From: Auriscalpium vulgare
Taxonomy: Eukaryota; Basidiomycota; Agaricomycetes; Russulales; Auriscalpiaceae
Length of the DNA: 64,000 nt
Reading direction: 5' to 3'
NCBI GenBank assembly: GCA_019915015.1
Contig: JAHBBC010000007.1
Coordinates: forward strand, 434,001-498,000
Shown: piece by piece, positions 34,924 to 47,955 of the stretch
Position numbering within the stretch: the first letter of the stretch is position 1
Layout of the letters: each line of letters starts with the position of its first letter
Notes under the pieces: model-generated
Seen by the model: only the letters and a program-made list of their open reading frames with translations
Databases searched by the model: none
What the model was told of the DNA's origin: nothing
Translations under genes and position numbers: made by a program

Positions 34924-37900
34924 TCAGCAACACGACAAATTGGAGAACAAAGGAAAGCGCACGCTGGCACCCCCGAGCCTAGACACGAAATTGGGGGGTG
35001 GAAATGCCGAAGGTGCAGGCTGCAGCGCACTAGCACCTGCCAGCCGGGATGGGAAGCCGGTGGGCGTGGGCGTCGGTGACAACGGCGACCGTCGGCCATC
35101 TGATAACGAACTCGACGTCATTGGGGTGCTTGGCAGTTTCAATGTGTTGCCATCATCGTTTGCTCGGGTGGATGCAGCATAAGTCGACTGCTGAGGAACG
35201 AGTGCATTTGGCCTTGGCTTTTTCTGACTCTGTGGATGCGACACCAGCGTAAGAGGGGTCCGTAAAGAGTTGAAGAGATCTCCTTGCCTCGTAATAGCGC
35301 TGAAACATGCCGTTCGCGAAATAACGCATCTGCCTGTCGACATCAACGTCTTGGCGGCGCCAGATGCGCTTCATGTCGAGCACACGCTGGTCAAACGCCT
35401 GGAATACTGCCCTAACCGCTCCGATCGCAACTGTTACGTTTGATGGATTCATGATGCCTTCGTCGAACTCCCTCTTGTGGTGGGTAAAGATGATATTCAG
35501 GAGCAAGAAGAAAGTCTGGTCGGTAGTGAGCTGCGGTCACAGAAGATCGCAATGCGCGCAACACACCAGCTCGATACGATTGCTCCCGGAGAGGGCGGCC
35601 ACTGCTGATGCGTTGAAAGAATATTGAACCTTTCGGAGACGCGTGACTGCGTCATTCCAGAGCGTATACTGCCAAGTAGAGCGCAGTTTCTCCATTGGTG
35701 CCACTGCTTCCGGCGGTAGGTCGTCGAAGATTTCGTACAGGCTCCCCATGATCAAGGAAAAGTCGCCCCGGATAGCTTCCAGATAGGTATGCCTGGCCAC
35801 CTTCGTCGCGGGGCTATCCTTAGAGCCGTGCTGGTTAATATTCTTGAAAAGCTCCAAGATGCGCGTTTGATACCTTAATGACTCAGATCAGATCCGTGAA
35901 CAGGGAGAACCGACTCAATCAACGGCACGCACAAATAGTTCTCCGCGTCCCAGCCGTAGGCAGCGCTAAGCAATCTTCAGCAGCGGCGCGTATGCTCAGT
36001 AGGGCGAACTCACTAAGCAAGACGCTCAGGAACAGTCCATCCGAGATCCTTGGGAGGCATCTCTTGCATGAAGTCTACAAGCTCATCCACAGATATAAAG
36101 CCACTGGAATCTGGAGGTAGGGATTTAGCGTGAATGTATGAAAATACAGAGGAGACGTGCCCTTGTCGACAGCATCACCGATAGCTATACACCGGCCATA
36201 CACACTCGTGAGCCACGTTCATAAGCCAAATCACAAACATTAGCAATGACACCTACCGGGATGATCTGCGGATGGTCAGGCTCAAGTGCGTTGGCAACAG
36301 CTAGGCACTCACAGTAGACTTTCGAGATCACGCCTAGGGTCCAGGCGTCTGGGGCATACTTGAATTTTTCGTCGGTCTTGAACTTGCGTTGGAAGTAGAA
36401 GCTCATCCCTATGAAAAGAGTATGGTCATCGAGTTCATGCGGCAGATAAAATGCGCTGTTACCGTCCAGAAAATGTCTTCGCGCGACGCTGCTTTGACGC
36501 CCTGCCTGCCTCCGGACCTCGCTTGAGGAAGTGGGAAGGATGATGATACACATCAACGTACCGTAGCTGCATGTTGTGAGACTTGAGAGTGTCATCTCAA
36601 AGTAATCGACGGACTACACACCTTTCCATATTTCCTAATCAATGTACGGTGAGAATGATGGCCAAGGAGAGTATGGTCTAAAGACATGCCTTCATATCCT
36701 GGTCCTGGAGAAGATTATATGGTCCCTTGTCAAGCTGCTCAATTCACGTGGTTGAGACGCGATAGATTGTTAACAGGCCGCAAAAACATGCACGTGCCTC
36801 TGCCTGTATCATTTCGCCCCAGAACTTGACTTGTTGCAAGATCTGGCTTCGCGAGAACTCCAACATGATCTCGAACATAGGACTACATCCGCCTTGTCAG
36901 CTTCTGTCGCACATACAATAAAAAAGAAGAGCTGTGCATACTATCGATCGGAACGCAATTCTTCCGCATTTGCTTTGACCTGATCGGCGGCTTCTTGTAG
37001 TTCCTTCTTGTCTACTCCAAATCGCCTCGCAAGTGCTTCCAGGTCATCAGCAGAGGGTTCTCTGTCCTTCTTTGCCGTCTTGTGTTTCTCAACATCCGTC
37101 GGAAGACTGATATAGACCTTGACGACTTCGCGACGCTCCGCTAGGGCATCCAGGACCTTCTTCTCATATGCAACGTTTAGTTTCCGATCAAAATTGTTGA
37201 TTTTTCCTAGGAAGTCGTCCAGCTTGGATTGGTACGTTTCTGCGAGCACAAATTGTTCTGACAAGACTCGTGCGTGAGCGGTTTATCAGCGCGAAGCCGA
37301 GAGGTGGCCACGAAACTGCAAATGGCTATGACTTTGCTGTCGCTATGGTATCGCCTTCGTTCAGAAATGTCAGTTTGGTTCCGACAAAAACACAACGGGG
37401 ACACTCACTGGCTGAAACCCCCTAGGTCTTTCGCAACTTCGCCGACCTCTTCCAGCAAATTTCGTTGCCTCTCCAGTTGCTCGGGAGCGAGATGGACCAA
37501 AACGTTACTGAGCCTTTGCAAAAACAGAGACTAGCAACCAGAAGTCAGAGATATGATAACGAACATCATAGGCAAAGCACTCACCAGGTCGAAGAACAGA
37601 GCCGCGATCTTGGACTCGTTTACAGCTCTTTTCTTGTTTTGATCTATCACTGCCTACCATGTGCCTTGATCTGAGAAAGTAATATAAATCGACTCCGACG
37701 ACTTACTTCGAGAGTCACGCCGAGAGCAGCGCACGGACCGCCCACACCCTGAAGGAGTTTCGCTGCAATTCCAACGGGCTGGACACACGCATTCACAACG
37801 TCTTTGACGTGATGACCGAAGACCTCCAACGGAGACTTGTTACTAGGCGTCGCCTTCACCAGGACATTCTTTGCCGACGAAATGCTGTCCTCTAGTGCTT

Positions 37901-38127
37901 CCAGCGACTTCTTATAATTGTCGGGCGTGACTGAATACAACGTCAGTAATCACAGCATTGGAATACGAGGCAACGCACGCATGGCAGCTCCAGCTCAAGG
38001 ATGTGCGATGGCTGTAGATCGAGGTCACAGAGGCCCATCCCCGGCTCAGTGATGCAGGTTCTTATCACTTTTGGCGTGAGTCCAGATGACTTCCCGGCAA
38101 ATCAGTGTTCTTCCCCGAAGTCGACAT
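34924..38127 (-). CDS. EF-hand-containing helical protein, agaricomycete family
   Basis: This is a multi-exon gene. The probable start is ATG 38127 (MSTSGKNTDLPGSHLDSR). The N-terminal region is helical: NYKKSLEALEDSISSAKNVL, FGHHVKDVVNACVQPVGIAA, IDQNKKRAVNESKIAALFFD, LSNVLVHLAPEQLERQRNLL. A charged coil follows (VLDALAERREVVKVYISLPT), then FYLPHELDDHTLFIGMSFYF. A calcium-binding EF-hand-like loop is in DSSGFISVDELVDFMQEMPP, continuing KDLGWTVPERLAYAAYGWDA. After that come LELFKNINQHG, LIMGSLYEIFDDLPP and a C-terminal Pro/Ser tail with FPSRLAGAS and FVSRLGGAS repeats, ending at 34924. I recall similar EF-hand proteins with a W..P.RLAYAAxGW motif as common mushroom hypotheticals. Function unknown. 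The 3' exon choice is uncertain: an alternative frame stops at 35153. Confidence 0.6.
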
Positions 38128-38683
38128 CTTAGTGTGAGCGTGTCTCAAGTGCGCAGCGGCCGACGTCGCGCTCTGCCTCGAGGCAGCGTCTAGTTGCCAA
38201 GATGTGACTTCGTCCGAAGCAATTCCGCCGCACAAGATGACATGTCGGAATAGAAAAGGAACGCCCAGGATAGTGGAGAATTGAATACGTGGCGCACCCT
38301 TATGAACATCTGGCTGTTATATCGATGCATATAACGGGCAGCACTGTATTGGTTAACAGCGAAACTTAGAAAAAGTGAACCTTTGCGCCTTCGATCCGTT
38401 GATCCTGGTGCAAAATCAAGAGGAAGACTAAGCAAAGGACATACCAACGCGAGTCGGACTCGAGCAAGAGGGGAAAGTGGCGAAGACTCAAGCGGCATTG
38501 AAGGACTAATAAGAGAGTTTGCGTGGGCGTTTGTCGGACTGCCGGCGCCTAATGCAGTATTGAATTCTCAACGCTCGTCAAGCACCTGAGAAACGGTCTC
38601 ATGCTCTTCCAACGCTGACCTGCTGCGTCAGGTGCCTCCAGCTCTGCATACGTGTCATCCATCTCGTTCTCGCCGCCACCACC
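38128..38683. other. Divergent spacer between EF-hand gene and RGP1
   Basis: A 556-bp shared upstream region of two divergent genes. It is C-rich just before the RGP1 start (CCGCCACCACC, then ATG). No other feature. Confidence 0.5.
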
Positions 38684-41590
38684 ATGTCTGTCATCACCGC
38701 CGACCTTGACACCGCCCTGCGCGTCGTCGTCACACCCTCGCAGTCCTCCTACTTCGCTGGCGAACCTCTGTCTGTCACCATTACCATCACAAATACCCGC
38801 TCCCCATCGCAGCCGCACACCGCTCGCACACCTGGCCACGGGCACACACGCTCTGCACACTCGGTGAGCTCGGCGCGTCTGGCGCGTCCACCCACCTCGC
38901 CAGGCCTCGTTCGCACGCCCTCGACAGCGATACCGAAGCATGGGACACAAATCAAGCCACAGGAACGAGTACGCAAAGGGCTTGTCGGGCGCGGGCGCGT
39001 AGGGGAGCATGACGGCGTGAACGGCCTCAAGAGACGCGTCCCGGTCAAGTCGCTCTCTGTCGACATCTTGCCGAGCGAGGTCGAAGAGCAGCTGCTGAGA
39101 GAGGAAGGGCGGAGGGGGCTGCCTGGTGCAGTGCAGAAAAGGGAGGATGGTCGGCTCATGCGTGAGTATTTACCTGTGTATCTTACTGTCGGACTAACAC
39201 CTGTACCAGGATCTGTACCTTCATCGCCTCTAATATCATCGCCATTAGCACGAGCCCCTGCTGCACCCCTACCGGCTAATCACCCACATGCGCGCAAAGC
39301 ATCCGTGTACGAAGCCGCGGGGGACCACTCCGCGCCGATCCCACAGAGCGCGTCTGCCTCGTCGTTCGCCATCTCCCTCGACCCTATCGCGGAGAGCACA
39401 ACCTCCGCCGCTCCCCCTACCCCGAGCTTCCCTTCTCCCGCACCGACGCCTGGGATATTCCCCTCATACTCGACCTCTGTCTCGAAATCTGACGCGCACG
39501 TATACCCACCACGCCCGCCCCGCTCTGGCCAGTCGAACCTAGGGCTCGGCCTCCCAACCGTGCCCACGCCGACAAGCGCGAGCTTTCCCAAGGCCGAGAG
39601 CAATGCAGAGCTCATCCTCTACGCGTATGTGCACCTAACAGGCACGCTCGCGCTCCTCCCCCCGCTGTCCGCCGCCCGCTCACCCGCGCTCGCCGCGCTG
39701 CAGAAGCGTAAGCGGCTCCCGCGCGGCGGGGGCAGCATGGACATTGGCGTCGCGTCGCCGCAGCTCGGCGGCCCGGCGCGCAGGACAGGGCGCGACCGCC
39801 GCAGCGCGAGTTTTGCGGGCAGCCTGTGGGGGTTACTGTCACCGCCGGCGCAAGCACCCGTCAGCCCGACGTTGGCGAACGGGTACCATCCAGGGCACCG
39901 GCCTCGCGCTCCGTCGTACGTCGGGGCATTATTTTCTCCGTCGACTGTGAGCTTGCCTTCGACGTCGACGCCTATTGGAACAGGGAAGGGCGCTGTCGGG
40001 CTGGGTCTGGCCGGCGCAGGGTTGGAGGAGGAGTGGGATCCAGAAGTCCCAGTACCAGTGCTTGAAGTGCAGCCTGCAATGCTTGCGGTGGACTTGTCTC
40101 TGGGGCCGGGCGAGGAGCGCACCTGTAAGCTATCTTCGCCGAGCCGTGATTTCGGCGCGAGCTGACGGGCAACAGATACATATACGGTGAAGCTGCCAGA
40201 ATACCTGCCGCCGACATTTAAGGGTCGGACGCTGAAGTTCTCATACCAACTTTCTGTGGGGGCATGCCGCGCAACGACCACGGGCAACTCGCCCGGGAGT
40301 AACAGCAGAGTGATGAAAGTGCCCATTAGGGTGTACAATCATGTCTCTGGTATGTTATCTGTCTCTATCAGACGTGTATGATGAGACGCTAATTGTCGAG
40401 CAGTTGACAGACCGCAGGAAGCCTATGACTTGGTTGCCACACCCGCTGGGCGACCGGACGGTGTGGTCAAAGAGACAACAAGCCCGTCAAAGCCGCCGTC
40501 GACGGCACAGTGTGCGTTGTTTTGTGTATAACCTTTTTTGCGCTTACTCATTCAGTCCTTTTAGTTCTGCTTAAGAAGCCTACACCGCCGTCTCCGTTTT
40601 CCAAACCAGGCACCGTCGGCGATCTCAGGTCATATGCGCTTCGCCTTCTCCAGCCAACGCCCTCGCCAATCAACGGAGATGGTCCTGACGAACCGGAAAA
40701 TGGACGCGAGGGCGAGCTGACGGGCTGTAGGGAGGCGGTGGAAATCCTCACGCGGGTGCCGAAGAAGCTGTCGTACGACGTCAACAAGGATGGAGTGAAG
40801 GTAGCCGTGTTGACGTTTATGAAGTCGGCGTGGAGGCTTGGTGAGACAGTGCTTGGAGTCGTTGAACTCAATGAGCGGGCAGGGCGTGCGCGGGTATTGA
40901 AGGTGTGTGCGAATCCCGCCTCGTATCCTGCTTGCTGAATCGGGGCTTGTTTTCTAGCTGTCAGCGATCCTCGAAGCACACGAAGCACTTCCGTCCAGTC
41001 TAACTTCCCCCGCAGACGCGCGTCAACCGTACATGCGCCGCGTCCACGCCGAGCACCACGCATCCTTCATTCTCCAAACACAGCGCACGACCTTCGCGCT
41101 CGACATCCCGCCCGACGCGTCGCCCGCCTTCCAGCTCGCGCTCGGCGACGCCGCGCCGCGCGGAGGGCTCGAGTGGAAGGTGCGCCTGTGCCTGCTCGTC
41201 GCGGTCGCGCAGGACGGCGCGCGCGTCAAGGGCATGCTGCGCGACGGCGCGCGCGGCGAGTGGGGCAGCGCGTGGGTACCCACCGCGGGCATCGCACCGC
41301 TCGAGCGCCCGCCCGTCCCACCCGCCGCCGCGAGCCCGCCGCCGCCCGCCGCACGAGGGTGGGCGGCGTTCTTCGCGTCGACGTTCATGGGCCCGTCGGG
41401 GGGCGGGTTCCACGACGGGGACGAGGATGTCGACGAGGACGGCGAGGCGGGGGCCGCTGAGGTCGATTTGGGCGCGGGCGAGGAGGGGTGGCGCGAGATG
41501 GCGGTGGAGACGGTCGAGTGCGAGGTGCCCGTGAAGATATGGCCTGGGAATACTGCATTCCGACCAATGGACGTTGTTTTCGACGTATGA
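38684..41590 (+). CDS. RGP1: Rgp1, subunit of the Ric1-Rgp1 GEF for Ypt6/Rab6
   Basis: Rgp1 forms with Ric1 the nucleotide exchange factor for Ypt6/Rab6 at the Golgi and supports retrograde endosome-to-Golgi traffic. The start ATG is 38684 in a CCACC context. The arrestin-like N-terminal block is LRVVVTPSQSSYFAGEPLSV, TITITNTRSP. A long Ser/Pro-rich insert (39200-39600) follows, then ELILYAYVHLTGTLALLPP. The core is YTVKLPEYLPPTFKGRTLKF, SYQLSVGACRA, MKVPIRVYNHV and YDVNKDGVKVAVLTFMKSAW followed by RLGETVLGVVELNERAGRA. The C-terminal block is HHASFILQTQRTTFALDIPP to VECEVPVKIWPGNTAFRPMD, VVFDV, with the stop at 41588-41590. About six introns; one (about 39157-39207, 51 nt) is stop-free and in frame. 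The region between the two core blocks contains long low-complexity linkers typical of basidiomycete Rgp1. Confidence 0.85.
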
Positions 41591-43002
41591 GACTTGTATG
41601 TTTATGATCTTAATTACATGCAGTGTTCGCCTCTACTATGTATATATGTAAGTAGCCCAGCTTTGGGCTGGCACCACGGCCAGGCTTGTCGAAAAACGCA
41701 TCTCATATCCCTGGGCTCGCCCGCCTCTTGGTGTATACGCCCAACTCCGACATGCCATATGGCCAGGAGACATTCCGAGCATCGGAGACCCTAGGATACT
41801 GATATTGTTCGCCTAGCCAAGGTGAAACGACGTTTCGGGCGCATCGACTATTATATCCGTAGGTCACCGACCCCTCGGCAGCGCGGTGCTTCCTAGGCTG
41901 TATCAAATTAATAGGGCCTTGGTCACTGGCAGAGTCGGAGTCAGGCAGACCCCGCCCCTCCGTGTCGGAGCCTTTCAGAATTTCTGAGGACGATCAGCAA
42001 CTCGAAACGCACCCCAGGTGCCGTAGTGACCTTGCTCCGATGCAGGATTGCTGTGGCTGGCCACACTCTCACTGAGCTCAGTCCGCAGTCACAGTGGCGG
42101 GTCAGTGGCGCTGTGCCCGGAATGACATTGACACTAACAGAGAGAGCAAGGTAATGTTCGTAAGGTCAGCGGAAATACTAGTTGCCAAGAGCACGTGAAC
42201 GGGCGCGTTGATCGTTCGGTTGACGCGTTATCACGGTAGTCACGCACTCAGGTCACGAAGTTATCCCATCACTCGCCGATTGCCTGCTCTGCTTCATTTC
42301 TTCTCCCCTATACTGCACATCATCCCCGAGGCACTCCTGACGCTCTTCCAGACCTCCATGGAGTCAGTGTCTGTTAACACACAATTTCAAACACCAAAAT
42401 CCAACCCCTAACCTGCGGGCCACTGGGAGACTGCAGAAAGGTGCCTTGTAAAGGGTCTTCCCCGCGATATCGGCACGAATCTGGTGATCAAATTGCTTGT
42501 GATGGCGACAACAAAACCTAAGCTACGTCCGCGGTTGAACGTCTTTGAAACGCGCAAAAACTTCCCTGAAATCGTCGGGGTTAGGATTATGTCCACGCGA
42601 CTCGATCCTATGGGAAGTCATCCAGTAAAGGATTTACCTGGAACTGGCTCATCAGCGCACAGAAGGAGCGACTGGTGTGCACTAGGGTGTCGCTCTCCCT
42701 CCTTTGCTCTCGAGGTCATCTGCATGCTCTTACTGGCTGAAGCTGAAGATGTCGAAGACCTTCGGGCCGGTCGCTCGGAGGCTACAAGGAGCCGCCATCA
42801 CGACTGCGCTCCAGCTTGTGACATCTCGGCTAGTGCCTCGAGCTCACGTAGGAGGCGAAATAGACTGGCGAAATAGACTGGTTAATGAGTAGGGCACTCG
42901 CTATCACCAAGGCTCCTACCTCTATAAAAGCACAGGGATTTACACCTGAACCTCCATTCTCCACCCTCCACCCTCCGCCTTTCCTTTGCCTCTTCGGTTG
43001 CA
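41591..43002. other. 1.4-kb spacer upstream of BBE oxidoreductase
   Basis: Nothing coding is supported. Just before 43003 there is a TATA-like TATAAA (42922-42927) and a C/T-rich leader (TCCACCCTCCACCCTCCGCC at about 42959-42978), the usual fungal start architecture. Confidence 0.5.
42922..42927 (+). promoter_or_regulatory. TATA-like box before BBE oxidoreductase gene
   Basis: CTATAAAAGC lies about 80 bp upstream of the ATG at 43003, followed by a CT-rich leader. The spacing suits a core promoter. Inference from position only. Confidence 0.45.
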
Positions 43003-45175
43003 ATGGCCTTTCTGCTGTACGGTCTGACGATTGTGGCCCAGCTGACTGCGGCGCATGCTGCTAGTACTGCTGGTGCTGCTCTTTGCCGAAATCTGCCAGG
43101 CGATCCGGGTTTTCCTACCCAGGTTGATTGGAACGCTCTCAACGCGTCAGTCAACGGGCGTCTGGTGGCTGTGACGCCTTCGGCCAAAGCCTGCGGGGCA
43201 CTTCAGTGCACAGAAGCCCAATGGACCAGCGGTCTGTTCCGCGAAACCATAGCTGGTGCAATGAATCAGGTGAGCATTATTTTTCTTGCACGCGGGCTCG
43301 GAAACATTTCTCATACTCGGTGGCAGTACAACTGGGAGCAGGTGAGCGCACGCTTTCAACCACCTAAGCTGGAACATCAGGCTCATGACTGGCGAAGGAC
43401 TACGCGGCAACACCCCCTGGGTGTGTCTCCAGAACGGAACTACGTGCTCCCAGGGTATGGTCCCCGTCTACGCCGTGAATGCGACATCTGCTGCAGATAT
43501 CCAGGTGCGTCGCTGCAAGCTGCTTGCTGGTCGCGATCTGGTGGGACTGACCGGGGCTCGCAGGCTGGCGTCAAATTCGCATCAGCCCATAATTTGCGGG
43601 TGGCGATCAAAGCGACGGGGCATGACTACCTCGGCCGCTCGACAGCGAAGGGGTCGCTTCTACTTTGGACGCAGTACTTGAAGAACGTCACCTTCACGGA
43701 TTCGTTCGTTGTGGGCGGGGTGAACCAGGGTAGCGCGGTCACCGTCGGCAGTGGCGTAGGATTGAAGGCCGCCTACTCCGCGGCGAAAGATGTAGGAAAG
43801 ATCATCGTCGGCGGCACTGCCGCGACGGTCGCGCCAGCAGGCGGGTACACGCAAGGCGCGGGCCATTCAGCCTTAGCTCCCATCTTTGGACTCGCCGTCG
43901 ACAATGCTCTCGGTGGGTTGAAGCGCTTTGCTCCCTGGTTTCTGGTAACTGATCAATTCAACAACATCAGAATATCAGTTGTGATCGCCTCCGGCGAGGG
44001 TTACTCTCAACGCCGTCTCCAATCCCGACTGTGAGTGAACAGGCTCGTCATGCGTTGGATGGTGGCCCTGACTATTGGACCTACCTATGTGCGTAGTATT
44101 CTGGGCGATTCGTGGCGGCGGTTGCAGGAGCTGGGGTGTCATCATTTCCGCGACCTTCCAAGAACCTACTCCCACTTATCAGCTCACTATCCATCAAGTA
44201 CTCCTCGCCATGAACTCCATCGATCTTACCGTCGCTGTCATGGCCGCACCGCGAAGCACATCTTTGACTGGGACGGTTTCCGCGCGGGGCAGTACTACTA
44301 ACCTGACAAACAAACCAGGACGGCACGACCAACCTCGCCTGTGGACCTACTTCAGCACCTGACTGACACTGAGGCTAACCGCTCAATGGCACCACTGTTG
44401 ACAGATGCCACGGCCTTGGGTGCGACCGTCCTTGGGGAGACCACCGTCCCCGGATTTCCCAACGACTTTTGACATTCTCAGCCCCAACGACGTCCGAATT
44501 CTCAGCAAGACGACGCCGCCGGCGTGCACAACCTGGTCATGGGAATCCCGCTCATCCGGCAACGGCGTATCTCAATACTTCCAATGTTGGAGCGGCTTTA
44601 CAACTCTGTTTGAAGAGCAGGCGCCCAAGTGTGAGCAATTGAGCCCTCTTTAACTGAACACCGACTGATACCATGGGCCCGCGGATACTGGCCTTTTGGT
44701 TGCCGAGGTAAGCGTTTGACACCCCGTTACATTGCACACGACTAATACTTTGAACTTTAAGCGAAAAGTATTCTGAGACGTCGATATCTCTTCTGCCGTC
44801 ATCCAAGTGGCGACGGCAAAGACCATGTAAGATCCTGGCGCATCCTGGCCTCTCTCAATCTGAGACAGCCATGCCTCCGGTCATCGTCCGTCAACAACTG
44901 GTACGACACTGGCGACGTCCGCCGAATCCGAGGCCTTCAAGCACAAAAATTACCTACGAGCATGTTCAGGCGCCCCCTTCTGGGCAAAACTCACTGGCGA
45001 AGCGACAGCGCCTCGTACAAAATGAGGCGGACGCATCGCGAGCTAACTGTAAGACAACGTTCTACGGCGTGAACTACCCGCGTTTGTTTGACGTCAAAGC
45101 GCGTACGATCCAAAAGATCTTTTCATCGTGCGACGTGGGGTTGGGAGCGACAGCTGGGATGCTTATGGGTGTGTA
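43003..45175 (+). pseudogene. FAD-linked oxidoreductase (BBE-like), probably broken
   Basis: This family oxidises carbohydrates or alcohols with covalently bound FAD and is usually secreted. A signal peptide is visible (MAFLLYGLTIVAQLTAAHAA). VDWNALNASVNGRL follows, then after an intron a 15-nt exon (YNWEQ), TPWVCLQNGTTCSQGMVPVY and AGVKFASAHNLRVAIKATGH, DYLGRSTAKGSLLLW with the FAD-binding His in GHDYLGRS, then GGTAATVAPAGGYTQGAGHS. Farther on come FWAIRGGG, VIISATFQEPTPTY and the BBE C-terminal block NEADASRANCKTTFYGVNYP, RLFDVK. The frame breaks at least twice and probably three times by one base: near 43398-43417, at 43998-44000 and at 45097-45104. After the last break the expected YDPKDLFIV lies in another frame. 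Between 44400 and 44900 little family signal remains. Given other single-base errors in this window, some breaks may be assembly faults. Confidence 0.65.
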
Positions 45176-47955
45176 GGGTTTGGATTGACGCCAATCTGTA
45201 TCTTTTTACCCAGCGTATATGGAACCATGCCTCAACAAGTTAATTACTACTAATCCGCTAAAGCGGCAATCCTATGCAGGACAGCCGGTCCATCTTCTAT
45301 CTTCTAGCCAGCGGCTAGCTTTCGCGTCTTCACCTCTTGCCACGACTTCAGGGCCCACCTCGTCTCGAATAGTACTGTTGATATAAAGGCTAGTTTTGCG
45401 ATCGTCTTGAGGGAGATGTGGTGTCATGCGACTGTTTCAAAGCCCGAGCGCTATGCTTTTACAGATTTTGCCAGCCAACATGCGGCATTGCGCCATATCG
45501 AAATCAGTTCTCACTATTGATGAGTAGCATGTTGAATTGTCTTCGATGAGCATCGACTTCTACCCACGTATCCGTTCAACCACTACGAAATGCTCCACTC
45601 CTACCACTCCGGCTGACGAGACCAGTGAACAGTTGTTATTTCGCAACAGGATGTTATACATCCTCGCTTTCCTAGCTCTCACTAGACCCTCGTACTCAGT
45701 AGGCTCCCGAGTCACTGAGCCCTTGCTGGCCTCTGCTTGGCTACATATCTGAGTGAGCTACGTCACGATCACTGTGATGACGATAACCTACCATCGTACT
45801 TGTGGCCTTCTCCTTGTCGAGGAAGTCAGCTGTGGGGGAGTGAGCGGCAATCGCATGTCTCGAAGGAGCAAGTACCCCGTGAGTCTCGTCTCACGGTCGA
45901 TGAAGGCCCGGTGAACCAGCCCTGCGCAGCATATATTTAAACTTGCTGCACAAAAGACATTTGAAATAAGGTCTCACAGAAGCTCCTTGGCCTCTGCATG
46001 CGAGCAGGCTGGCCGCTTTGTGAAACATGCTTCTCGGATGGCCTTGGCACCTATTATCCGTGTCGGGTGAGCGCTCAGGTCATGGGTCTGGATAGCGGTG
46101 TGCTGCACCTCGTAACGACGCGGCGGCGGCGATACAACTCATGAGACAGCTCGGCCTTTGTGGGGGGTCCCCTGTACTAGATGAGGGAGGGAGCAGGAGG
46201 TCGGGTCCCTTTCGTGTCGCAACATACCGTGCTGTAGGCTTGAGGCCTGTCAGAGTAGTCCGCTGAAAAACCCATGTTGTGAATGAATATGCTGTGTAGG
46301 AGGCGTTTGATTCGAGTGCCTGGAAGCATCCACGCAATTCGCAGAGGTTTATATACAGCTCAGGACATAACGACTCATTGCGGTGCTCCAGACCTGCGGT
46401 GCTATTGATAGATCCATGCAGAAGCCCAGGCGCAGTATCGGGGGGGGAATCGTCATGGGGCATATATACCGGCGCAATCTTGCTGCGAGAGGACATGCAC
46501 TGCCACGCCCCTGCACGTTCGACAAGCGGACGGCAGAATGGTGACATGCATGGTGACATAGCCAGGACAGATAGCGTAGGCCAAGTTGTCCGATAACGCA
46601 ACAAGAGTACTGGTGCAAAGACATAATATATCAATCGAGGGACGCAGTTGGTGGGGCGAGAGTATTTGGCGAGTTAATTGTTTGATCCTTGATGTCGGCG
46701 GCCGACATCTTCTGCTTCTTCATACACAGGGCCCATGTCACGGCGCAAGCCCCACTCTCGCACAGCCCTCTTTCGTCAGGCACCGAAGAGATCGTGTCCA
46801 GGTCCAGGTCGAGCTAGTCCTGCACACCAGAGGCGACCGTGCAATGTCCGCCGCGAATGCGCCGTCGACACTTGTCAAGCTCCCCTGCCGCATATCGGAA
46901 GGCATTCCTGAAAACAGGAATCAGAATGAGCACGAGCTCGGTCACTGAGGGAAGGCACCATCTGGTATGATCCACATGATGCATCTACAGGCTGCATTGG
47001 CGCGGTTTTGTTAGTATCCTGTACGGCAGCGCTCGTCAAAAACCAGAAGCATTCGGTGTCTCCCGGATAAGATCTGGGAAAACATCGTGCTCGCTGTGCT
47101 CAGTAGCGTGCCAACAACGCGTCGGCGTGGACGTCCTCGACTCGGATGGGGTAGGAGATGACCGCGATGGACATGATGACTTGGCCCCGCCTGGCCACTG
47201 CATCACATTCGACGGCCAGGCGGGCATCGTGCTGGAAGCTGAGTACTCTAGGTGCTGAGTGACAGGCCCACTGCGGGCCAGCTATTGCGGTAGAAGAACG
47301 ACTCGGTCGCTGCGACGATTCCGTCCATGAGCTTGCCGAAGGTGAGTCGAAGGGGACGGTGATCACTGACTGACAGACCAGCCTCGGCATAAGCTGTGTA
47401 GGTCCGTCGAGGTCCGTCGAGGTCTCGTAGTCCGAACTAGGAAGAAAGGTCTCGGGGACTGCCGCGCACGCACACGTGATCACATCGACGCCACAGACTC
47501 GACTAACAACACCAACAACTTTCTTCTTTACCCCCGAGATGCGTCGGGCCTTACAAGTCACAACAACAGAACGACCGTCCTCTGTGGATTGGGTCAGCCA
47601 CGGAGACTACTAAGTATCGTCAGGCCGCATCGGAAGTCGGTACGTCGCGGTTCAATGGCAGGACTTGTCTACACCGCTCCCGGAGTTTGTGTCCTGGCTA
47701 CTAGATGTTCGCAGAATCATCCTTTCCTGGCGATCTGTGCTTGCGTGCTACGCCCGCCACCCTCTGCTGTGCAGTATAGCGGCACTGTCTGTACTTGGAC
47801 ACCAACTAGGTGCGGCAGTGTGGCTGTGACCTAGAGGGAGTCAACTGGACGTACTCCAATGGGAGCCGTACTCTCGTAGGCGCGCGCCCACGCCGGCGGT
47901 ATATTACTAGGACGCATTGTCCTGTTGTTCTCACCCACCTCCTTGCTGTCCACCA
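45176..47955. other. 2.8-kb gene-poor region
   Basis: No supported gene. Candidate frames (for example 46080-46634 minus, 46586-46948 plus, 47100-47561 minus) lack domains and joinable exons. A 10-bp duplication TCCGTCGAGG occurs twice at 47402-47421. A TATA-like TATATTA occurs at 47899-47905, about 50 bp before the next gene's start. Confidence 0.5.

Noticed and set aside
46080..46948. Candidate small genes on either strand
   Set aside because: Cys/His-rich by composition only; no start context, splice sites or domains that fit together.
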